Source of the DNA: Bacillota bacterium
GTDB lineage: Bacteria; Bacillota; Dethiobacteria; DTU022
DNA length: 64,000 bases
Direction: 5' to 3'
Assembly (NCBI GenBank): GCA_029782095.1
Contig: JAKOVL010000164.1
Span: 33,347 to 97,346 of the forward strand
This document shows, piece after piece, positions 32,657-40,343 of the stretch. The notes under the pieces are model-generated. The model worked only from the letters and a program-made list of their open reading frames with translations, ran no database searches and was not told the DNA's origin. A program made the position numbers and the translations under genes. The stretch's first letter is position 1, and every line of letters starts with the position of its first letter.

Positions 32657-35600
32657 GTGGAGATGAGGCTCTTTGATGGGAAAAAGGTCTTAACATTATG
32701 TCTGGTTTTCTTCCTGATTGCCAACCCCATTGTTGGAGCAGTTTCACCAAGTTATTTAGGAGCCAAGAATTCTCCCGTCAGCACCTCAGGAACAGGTCTT
32801 TTTAAACAGACCCTGGCCTTTTTCGGATCTACCTTTTCCAAGGGTTATTACGCGAGCCCGGAAAAGGAAGACGAGCTGGAAGAGATGGCCTGCGACGGGA
32901 TTTTCGATCCCCTGCTAAACACCCTGGCCAGATATTTTGGCCGGCTATTGGAGGACAAGCGCCTGGCTGAAGTCCTGGAAGATACTATCGTACGGATATA
33001 TGACCAGGCTAACGAAAACTACCAGGAGTTGTCGGCCAAGGAATTCTTCGTCCAGGTCCTGCGCGACAATGACCTGGCGGAGGTAATCGGCGCCGTCATC
33101 GCCGACCACTTGCGAGAAGAGCAATTCCTATATTTTGTGGAAGAGCTTACCGGGGATGTAGCGGAACTGCTGAAGCATGAACAATTTGTCAACTACGTCA
33201 ACGATTTAATTCTTGACCTCCTTAATGACGATGGCGTTAACAATTTTGTGCTGGAAGCTCTGGAAATAGTGTTCAACTACCGGGATAAACTCGTGAAAAA
33301 CTTACAGAGTGCAGAAGTACAGCAAGCAATCAGCGATTTTACCGATGAACTGGTCTCCTTAATTGTGTCCCCCCTAGAGATAGCCCTGCAAAAATTCAAC
33401 GACGACCCCCGGGTGCGGGAGGCCATGCAGGACTTTACCGAAAGCATTGAGAGCCTGCCCGACCAAGTTCAAGCCCGCCTGGAAAAAGACGAGGAATATC
33501 AGAACGCCAGACAAGAGCTGCAAGCAATCCTCGATCTGTATATGAAGCCTCTCTTTGACTACTTTGAAGAGATTACCAGAATGGAGATCTTCCAGAGCCT
33601 GGAAAAGGAGTTGGCCGCCACCGGCAGCTGGGAACTCCTGGATGTGTTAAAGGCCAAGTTTGACGAGATCATGAACGGGCTGCAAGTGGAAATCTTTGCC
33701 CGCATGGACTATTTCAACTTCTGGAAAATGGAAACCAGGGCCTTGAAGCCCGACTTTACCACCTTCGGATGGATTGAGAAGGAGGTAGAGGCCCAGATCA
33801 GCCAGGTAATGGCCGCCTTTCCCGAGGTCATGGGCTACATAATCGCCGATGGAGCCAAAAAAGGGTACGCCATTGACTTTAGCAACCTGCAGCCCCTGAT
33901 CCGGCGGATGGGAAATTCCCTGGATTCGGCGCTGCAGGAAAATATGAAGCAGTTAAACGCGGAAATGGCCAGGATTGCCAAAGACTATATTCGCCACAAG
34001 TACAGCGGAGAAGAGAGGGCGGAACTGGAGGCGACCACGGATTTTGCCGCTGTTTTCGGCAGCTACATTGCCAAGCTGGCCGCCGAGTTCCAGGAACAAA
34101 GCGGGGGCGAGCTGAAAGCCATCCAGAGCGATATTACAGCAATCCTGGATGAAGCCGCCTCTCTCAGCGAGAAGAGGCTAAATGCCGTGGTGGAAGTACT
34201 TTTGGAAACCCTGCGGCCCACGAACGGCCTGAGCCAGAATCGGGACCTGCTCACCGAGATCATCAGCGCCTTCCCCTTTGACCGTCTAACCGACGTTATC
34301 AGCCGCCGGGACGTCCGGCAGATGGTGGACCGCCTCTTCAGGCTCGTCGACTCCCTGCCTTTGGCCCAGCTGGACGAAGAACTGGAGAGAAACGCCGATG
34401 AAATCGGCTTCACCATTGCCTCCACCATGCTGAACATGCTGGCCGATCTTGTGGAGGAGGGGCCGCAGCCCAAGGATCCCCGGATGAAGGCGATCATGGA
34501 GGCGCTGAAGACGGAAGAAAGGATGACCCAGCTTTACCTGGACCTGGGCGGAAAGGATCCTGAAAAGGTGGCCGGGGTAACCGACGAGCTAACGATCATC
34601 ATGCAGGTAATCAAAGAGGTTGTCGAAGACGAAGGCCGCCTGGACAACTTCATTAAGGATATGGAGACCCGTTCGGAGCCGGTCAGGGAAGAACTGGTTT
34701 CCTACGGGGATAAAATCCGCTCCCTCATCAGCGGCGTATTTAAGAATCTTACCGGGGATTTGACCCTCTCTCTGCTTTGGCCGGGCAAGAGGGCGGAAGG
34801 CAACCATCCTGTCCAATGGATCGACCGCAAAGCGATTACCGGGGATTTAATCGAGGTAAGCAAGCTGTTTACCAAGCTGCTCCGGGAGAGCAGGCTGGGC
34901 CGCTTTATCGACAGCGCCCTTTCCGCTTTCCTAATCGATTACAATACCGTTAAGGATGTGGCCACCAGCGAACGCTTTTCGGCCATTAACCTATTCTATG
35001 CTCGCTTGTTGGACGAAGAACCCATCAAAGCGCTGAAGGCGGGCGATTTTGAGAAGCAGTTGCTGGAAGCCGTCAACGGTCTGGTTGATGAAGATACCTT
35101 TGACCGTGAGGAGATCAGGTCTGCCGTAAACCAGGTGCTGGCCGATATTATACCGGTCCGGGGCCGTTATCTCACTCTGAGCATCGAAGACCTGGGCTAT
35201 TCCGTGGATGACATTTTGAAGATGGTAACGGAGGTCCTGGATAAAGCCGCCGCCAAGACGGGCGAATTCGCTGAGGAAGCAGCGGAAATGCCGGGCCGGA
35301 TCCTCCAGGACAAGAGGGTAGAAAAGGCCCTGGACGGCCTGATCTTAGATTCCGTGGAAACCACGCAAAAAGTGATGGCTCTCCTGGGCGAGGAGAAGGT
35401 AAAAGGCCTGTTTAAGAGCTTCATCGATTACATGGTCCCCGAGGTCGTCAGCTTGGCCGAGAAGATTGTCAATGATCCCCGCTCCGAAGCGGCGGTGGTT
35501 AATGCCATTACCGGAGTGCTCAGCGACAAGAGGCTAAGCGGCAGCCTGGGGGATATCGCTTACGGCGTATTTGCCAACAAGAGTTTAAGAGACGCCGTGG

Positions 35601-38600
35601 AGTTTGGGCTGCACCAGGCCCGGATGCTGGTAGTCAACGGCGACGACTTTTTGAGTTATATCAAGGGAACTCCTTTCGAAGATGAGATCAAGTACTTCCT
35701 GGGCAACAAGGGTGTTTACGATGGCGAATTTTTAAGCCACCTGCCCAGGTACTCCCTGCAAATCAGCTACAGCGAATATGCCGAAGACTTCAAGCGGCTG
35801 ATGGTTCCCTATCCTTTCCAGGACGCCACGGTCCGGGTAATTTTCGACGTGGACTTCTCGAAAGCCGGTTCCAAGGTTCCGGGCAACTCCACGGGCAGCA
35901 AGGTTCTGGGCGGCATCCTGGACGGCGTTGCCAAAATAATCTCCGGAACACGCAAGGCTCTCAGCAACGTCCTGAACATAGAACCGGACTCCCCTGTCCG
36001 GGTAATGGAAATTCCCATTACCTTCTACGATCACTATATTTCCATGGCTTGCAACAACGGACTTTATGCCTTCTCTTACCAGTTGCTGCAGTGGTGGGAC
36101 GGGAAAGGAGCCTTTGAACAGTCTCCCGCCGAGTTCTTCAAATGGTACCTGAGCGATTACTACCTGGATGCGGCCAGGGTAAGGAAGGATATTGCCGAGC
36201 CGTTGGCCCAGGTTGTCTTCGGCATGGCCCGGGATATCGTTAACCGCGACCTGGCGAATATCATTCGCAAAAATGTGGGGCGCCTGGTGGAAGGCGACCT
36301 GTTGAGCTCTCTGGGTAAAAACGAGACCGTATCCACGGTTCTCAGCAACCGGATCAATGCTTTTGTGGACGATCTGACCACCCTGCTGAGCAATGAAAGC
36401 ATAACCGGCTTTATAAACGAGCTCCTGGGGAACGCGGTAAGCAACCTCTCCTTGAAAATGCTTTCCAATTATGTAAAGGAAGATCCTAAAGTAAGAGGGA
36501 TGCTGGCCGACACGAAAGTAAGGCTGGATCTGGACTCCATCAGGAACATGCTGGCCGTTCCCACAGCCACCGTAGAACGGGCAGTAAACAAGATGATGGC
36601 CTTCCCGTCGGAAAACCTGGCCCGCTTCTTCCAGGAGGATGACCGGGCCTACCGCATGGGCTATGCCCTGGCCAGCCTGGATAAGCGCTTCCTGGTAACC
36701 CTGTTGGAAAACCCGAACCTGCCGAAGTTGAGCAGCGAGATTATTAACGAGAAAGTGGAAGCGGCAGATTACACCCTTGCCGCCGGCATCTTTAACAGCG
36801 TAGCCCGGTTTACCGACGAAGAGAGCCTGGCTGGGCTTATCGGAGACGCCTTGTACCGGAATGTCATCAATCTCTACGAAAGCATAAAGGCCATCTTCTG
36901 GCCGACCAAGTCCGCCATCTACATGACGGAGACTTCGGAAAGCAGCAATCCGTCCCTGGAGTATCTCCAGGGCCGGCCGGAAGTGGCCAATGCCATGGGA
37001 TCCTTCGACGACATTAGCTCCAGTATCCTGGAAGACCCGCGCTTCGTTGAAGTCTTCAACAATGTCTTCTACGAGATGCTGGAAGGGGAGGAATTCGTCC
37101 AGGGAGTACACAGCAAGCAGGAGGTCATCGCCGATGTCTTACGCGACCAGCGGGTAATTGAGGTTCTGGGCGAAGTCATCGCCGATTACCTGACCGATGA
37201 GCGCTTTGGCGAGGATATCCGGTTCTTCTTCAGCGTGATCTTTGAACTGCTTCAGGAACCCTCCCTCCACGACTATATTGTTGATGCCCTGGCCACGATT
37301 TTGGAGGATCCCGACCTGGAGAGAGCGATTAACCGGATTATTGACAGCGCTGTGGACGTGGTTTATGCTGCCGGGACCGATACGGCGGCCGGCGTCATTA
37401 CCGATCACCGCCTGCGGGAGCTGTTCCAGGACTTCCTGGAGTTCTTCGCCGACGGGGCGCCGGAATATGTCGCCAGCCAGATTGACAACCCCGAGCTAAT
37501 GGCGAGGGCGGAACTGCTGGCAGTAGAACTGGCCAAGTACGGCACCACCGAACTGGCTCCGGAGCTGGTTGCCGATTTGAAAGAGATCCTCTCGGAAATC
37601 TGCGTCCTGATCCTCGATGAAGCCATGGTGGAAGGATCCAACCTGGTGGCGGAACTGGTGGATCATGTGCTGCCGCCCGTGGGCAACTGGCTGGCCAAGG
37701 ATAACTTGACCAACATCGTCGGGGAAGGGATCGTGGACGCTTTCTTCAAGAGCAAACCCTTCCAGGATTACTTTGTTTCCGAAGACGCTCATATCAATCC
37801 TCCCAGCAACGATACCCCGCTGAAGGAGTTCACCGGCGTATTCGGGCTTATGTACAATGAAATCTGCACCATGATCGAGGAGACCACCCCGCGGGATACT
37901 TTCCTGGCCGAGGTCCTTGTCCCCGCCGTAGAAGGCCTGCTGATCTATAACCTGAAAAAAGTGCCCCTGGTGGGCGACCTGGTGGAAGCCATGGGGGTCC
38001 ACAAGCTGGCCCAGTGGGTGGTTACCAACCAACTCATGCCTCAGATCAGGGATTACATGCCCGAGGGAGGTTTCATGAATACTCGGATCCAGGCGGCCCA
38101 GGGTCTGGCCGAGGGGTATCCGGAACTGGTCAGCCGGGTCATCTTTACCTGGAGTGTCCACGGCCTGGAGGAGGTCCCCGGGGAAATCTACGATTGCTAC
38201 TATGATCAATATTACTTCCGTTCCTTCCGGAAGATGTTCGAAGATTTCCCGAAAGTGCTCACCACTCCTGAAGCCCGGCAGCTGTTCCAAAACCTGGGGG
38301 CCGATCTTAAGCGGGTTCTCCCGCGGTTCCTGGAGAAGAACAAGCCCGAACTGATCTCCGCTGTCCGCCAGGCCATTGAAGAGATGCCCCTGGAGCAGAT
38401 CGTGGGCAATATCCGGGACGACCAGCGGGTCCAGGAGCTGCTGCAGGTTATCATAAGCAAAACGCTTTCCAACCTGCCCTTGGATGAACTGGCCGATGAT
38501 ATCCGCTCCGATTCTAGAATACCGGATGCCCTCAGGGATGTGTTCGGTGAGCTTATCGCGGAGTATCCCTACCAGGAGGTCGGCGACTTCTTAAGAAAAG

Positions 38601-39040
38601 AGAAGAGCCTCCGGGATACCGTCAAGAATGATATAATACCGGAACTTAAGCCGCGAGAACTGGCCCAGGTTCTCAGGACTGAGCAGGGATTGCTGCCGGC
38701 GGTAGCCGAAGGCATTGGCCGATTCCCCGTTGACGTCCTCGTCGATTTTCTGCAGGACCGGGAGCGGGCTGAGCTAATCGGATATAGCCTGTCGGATTTT
38801 GCCCTGAACTTGCTGGCGGATATCGTGGCTGAAAAAGGGTTGACGGAAAAGATCCATGAGGTCCTGTTGACCCTGGTGGGCAAGCCCGGCGAACCCGACG
38901 GGTTGAGCAACGAGAAACTGACCAGCTTCCTGCTGCAGGAAACGGATGCGGTGAAACAAGAAGTAGGACGGGAAATAAAAGAACTGTACCGGGATGCGGT
39001 TCCCTGCTTCTTTACCAAGTTCATCTGGAAATTGTTTTAG
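32657..39040 (+). CDS. Giant predicted secreted alpha-helical repeat protein, 2127 residues, unknown family
   Basis: Starts with GTG seven bases after AAGGAGG. A signal peptide is clear (VLTLCLVFFLIANPIVGA, likely cut after A28); there is no lipobox Cys, LPxTG, S-layer-homology domain or C-terminal membrane helix. Almost the whole mature chain is made of degenerate helical units of about 30-45 residues with the core D-x-R-(L/V)-x-(E/D)-(V/A)-L, e.g. LEDKRLAEVLEDTI, FNDDPRVREAMQDF, LQDKRVEKALDGLI, LRDQRVIEVLGEVIADYL, IRDDQRVQELLQVI, many separated by short Ile/Leu-Pro turns. It is acidic and low in Cys. A less repetitive stretch (about residues 1010-1180, with SYSEYAEDFKRLMVPYPF and VIFDVDFSKAGSK) may be a distinct domain. 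The repeat style recalls DUF445-type helices, but length and secretion do not fit. An extended scaffold, lipid-binding or surface structure is possible; function unknown. Confidence 0.9.
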   Translation: MEMRLFDGKKVLTLCLVFFLIANPIVGAVSPSYLGAKNSPVSTSGTGLFKQTLAFFGSTFSKGYYASPEKEDELEEMACDGIFDPLLNTLARYFGRLLEDKRLAEVLEDTIVRIYDQANENYQELSAKEFFVQVLRDNDLAEVIGAVIADHLREEQFLYFVEELTGDVAELLKHEQFVNYVNDLILDLLNDDGVNNFVLEALEIVFNYRDKLVKNLQSAEVQQAISDFTDELVSLIVSPLEIALQKFNDDPRVREAMQDFTESIESLPDQVQARLEKDEEYQNARQELQAILDLYMKPLFDYFEEITRMEIFQSLEKELAATGSWELLDVLKAKFDEIMNGLQVEIFARMDYFNFWKMETRALKPDFTTFGWIEKEVEAQISQVMAAFPEVMGYIIADGAKKGYAIDFSNLQPLIRRMGNSLDSALQENMKQLNAEMARIAKDYIRHKYSGEERAELEATTDFAAVFGSYIAKLAAEFQEQSGGELKAIQSDITAILDEAASLSEKRLNAVVEVLLETLRPTNGLSQNRDLLTEIISAFPFDRLTDVISRRDVRQMVDRLFRLVDSLPLAQLDEELERNADEIGFTIASTMLNMLADLVEEGPQPKDPRMKAIMEALKTEERMTQLYLDLGGKDPEKVAGVTDELTIIMQVIKEVVEDEGRLDNFIKDMETRSEPVREELVSYGDKIRSLISGVFKNLTGDLTLSLLWPGKRAEGNHPVQWIDRKAITGDLIEVSKLFTKLLRESRLGRFIDSALSAFLIDYNTVKDVATSERFSAINLFYARLLDEEPIKALKAGDFEKQLLEAVNGLVDEDTFDREEIRSAVNQVLADIIPVRGRYLTLSIEDLGYSVDDILKMVTEVLDKAAAKTGEFAEEAAEMPGRILQDKRVEKALDGLILDSVETTQKVMALLGEEKVKGLFKSFIDYMVPEVVSLAEKIVNDPRSEAAVVNAITGVLSDKRLSGSLGDIAYGVFANKSLRDAVEFGLHQARMLVVNGDDFLSYIKGTPFEDEIKYFLGNKGVYDGEFLSHLPRYSLQISYSEYAEDFKRLMVPYPFQDATVRVIFDVDFSKAGSKVPGNSTGSKVLGGILDGVAKIISGTRKALSNVLNIEPDSPVRVMEIPITFYDHYISMACNNGLYAFSYQLLQWWDGKGAFEQSPAEFFKWYLSDYYLDAARVRKDIAEPLAQVVFGMARDIVNRDLANIIRKNVGRLVEGDLLSSLGKNETVSTVLSNRINAFVDDLTTLLSNESITGFINELLGNAVSNLSLKMLSNYVKEDPKVRGMLADTKVRLDLDSIRNMLAVPTATVERAVNKMMAFPSENLARFFQEDDRAYRMGYALASLDKRFLVTLLENPNLPKLSSEIINEKVEAADYTLAAGIFNSVARFTDEESLAGLIGDALYRNVINLYESIKAIFWPTKSAIYMTETSESSNPSLEYLQGRPEVANAMGSFDDISSSILEDPRFVEVFNNVFYEMLEGEEFVQGVHSKQEVIADVLRDQRVIEVLGEVIADYLTDERFGEDIRFFFSVIFELLQEPSLHDYIVDALATILEDPDLERAINRIIDSAVDVVYAAGTDTAAGVITDHRLRELFQDFLEFFADGAPEYVASQIDNPELMARAELLAVELAKYGTTELAPELVADLKEILSEICVLILDEAMVEGSNLVAELVDHVLPPVGNWLAKDNLTNIVGEGIVDAFFKSKPFQDYFVSEDAHINPPSNDTPLKEFTGVFGLMYNEICTMIEETTPRDTFLAEVLVPAVEGLLIYNLKKVPLVGDLVEAMGVHKLAQWVVTNQLMPQIRDYMPEGGFMNTRIQAAQGLAEGYPELVSRVIFTWSVHGLEEVPGEIYDCYYDQYYFRSFRKMFEDFPKVLTTPEARQLFQNLGADLKRVLPRFLEKNKPELISAVRQAIEEMPLEQIVGNIRDDQRVQELLQVIISKTLSNLPLDELADDIRSDSRIPDALRDVFGELIAEYPYQEVGDFLRKEKSLRDTVKNDIIPELKPRELAQVLRTEQGLLPAVAEGIGRFPVDVLVDFLQDRERAELIGYSLSDFALNLLADIVAEKGLTEKIHEVLLTLVGKPGEPDGLSNEKLTSFLLQETDAVKQEVGREIKELYRDAVPCFFTKFIWKLF

Positions 39041-39075
39041 CGGAGTAGAGAAATAAGAGGGGGTCTTTGAAACGG

Positions 39076-39160
39076 AATGCTCTTCTCCCTGCCATATTCA
39101 GCAGGGAGAAGAGCATTGTAAAAAAAGCGGGCCAGGAAAATCCGGCGCTGCTAGCCCGCT
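39076..39160 (+). other. Two strong hairpins after the giant gene
   Basis: AATGCTCTTCTCCCTGC (39076-39092) pairs over all 17 positions with 39101-39117 around an 8-base loop. AGCGGGC (39126-39132) pairs with GCCCGCT (39154-39160). Neither has a T-run on the plus strand. They may protect the 3' end of the long mRNA or split expression between the giant gene and the small membrane protein. Confidence 0.6.
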
Positions 39161-39207
39161 GTGAAAAATTTAGCTGTCTGCAGAAGCCTAAAGGGGGCCG
39201 TCATGAA

Positions 39208-39558
39208 ATGAAGAAAGCAGTCCTGATTTTAAGCATTATCTGTATGATCTTCATATTTGTCCAGTCTTGGTTTTTAAGCCTGGGGGGCTCCTACTTTGAT
39301 TTCGCCACTATGTTCCAGGGAGGGATTGTCGGCAAAATATTGGCCCTGTTGTTTATTGCCGGCGGCATCGCCATTATGTTCAAGCCCCAGGTGGCCATGG
39401 TTGTTTACTTCCTGGGCGGCGCGGCCGGAGTACTGGCCAGCATGTTTATCGAGTACCAGGATCTCTTTCTATGGGGAATTGTCGCCCTGGTCCTGGGGCT
39501 TATGAGCTACTTGTTCAACCGGGAGGAAAAAGAAGGGAAGCCGGGATCCAACTTATGA
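39208..39558 (+). CDS. Small membrane protein downstream of the giant gene
   Basis: 116 residues from ATG 39208. An in-frame TTG at 39067 exists, but its 47 extra codons run through the two hairpins and do not look like protein. Three or four hydrophobic helices (about 3-22, 38-58, 60-80, 82-104) end in a charged tail (NREEKEGKPGSNL). No family recognised. Ribosome site AAAGGGGG. It sits 167 bases after the giant gene and before a terminator, so it may be cotranscribed with it and could be part of its export or anchoring, which is only inferred from position. Confidence 0.7.
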   Translation: MKKAVLILSIICMIFIFVQSWFLSLGGSYFDFATMFQGGIVGKILALLFIAGGIAIMFKPQVAMVVYFLGGAAGVLASMFIEYQDLFLWGIVALVLGLMSYLFNREEKEGKPGSNL

Positions 39559-39588
39559 AATAAAGATTTAGAAGGTTCATGGCGGCGT

Positions 39589-39616
39589 AGCTCTTCCCAA
39601 GGGAAGAGCTTTTTTT
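39589..39616 (+). terminator. Terminator after the giant-gene unit
   Basis: AGCTCTTCCC (39589-39598), AA, GGGAAGAGCT (39601-39610) and seven T residues. Confidence 0.92.
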
Positions 39617-40343
39617 ATAAAACATAAACTAAATTGTTTTAATCATTTACATATGTTTACTAACTTAATTCTTTATAACCTAATTCTTGACAAATAAGAG
39701 AGAATTTAAGCAAATTAATGCAGTTCTCTAGAAGGAAGTAGTAAATAAGTGTAGAATAGAATTATTAAAATATTTGTTATATTATTAGTCAACCGTTTTA
39801 TGGGGAGAAATGAAGGTAAAGCCTCTTGGGAAGAAAGGCGAGGCCCACAGAATAGACCTTTGCTTGTTGCTTTACCGGAATCGCTGCCTTTAGCCAACGG
39901 TTGCACCTCGATAAAACTTTACAAACTGCCTCTAGACGAAGAATTAGAGCTTCCCTGATCGCAATTCCCACTGCACCCCGTTTAAATTCTATAAAGCCGC
40001 CGCCAAAGCCTTGCCGAATGCCATATTAGATGCCCGGTCCGGCATCTTATGGGAGTGCCGTTGGTACGGACGCCATATAAGGGGCAACTTATGGATTCTG
40101 TCGGCTGCCGGGGACTTGTATCCGTTTTATGGCCTTCCGGCGGCAAATATTCGGGCACCCATAATTGAAATGTCCTGCCCGGCCCTGAAATGCACCGGTG
40201 CAGCGCCAAGCCCCGAATCTGTTTGTGGCACCGGGGAGGCTTTCTGGCCGGTATCGGGGTTGCCTCCGCTTCCTCCCGAGGATGCAAGCCCAAGCTTCCT
40301 TCGCGAGGGAAGGAAGCCGGATTACCTGGCGGGGTATAGAGAG
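39617..40343. other. Long leader region before the histidine kinase, foldable
   Basis: 39617-39790 is AT-rich and includes TTGACA at 39688-39693. Then CAACCGTT (39790-39797) pairs with AACGGTTG (39895-39902) around an inner GGTAAAGC/GCTTTACC stem (39815-39822 with 39869-39876), within which GCCTC/GAGGC and AAAGG/CCTTT compete: a nested fold of about 115 nt typical of regulatory RNA. From 40011 the plus strand is open in frame with the kinase but reads like non-coding sequence. A hairpin GCTTCCTTC/GAAGGAAGC (40294-40317) lies 26 bases before the kinase start. Confidence 0.45.

Noticed and set aside
35732..37111. 459-codon minus-strand frame inside the giant gene
   Set aside because: Complement shadow of the repeat protein; no start signals and no domain-like content.
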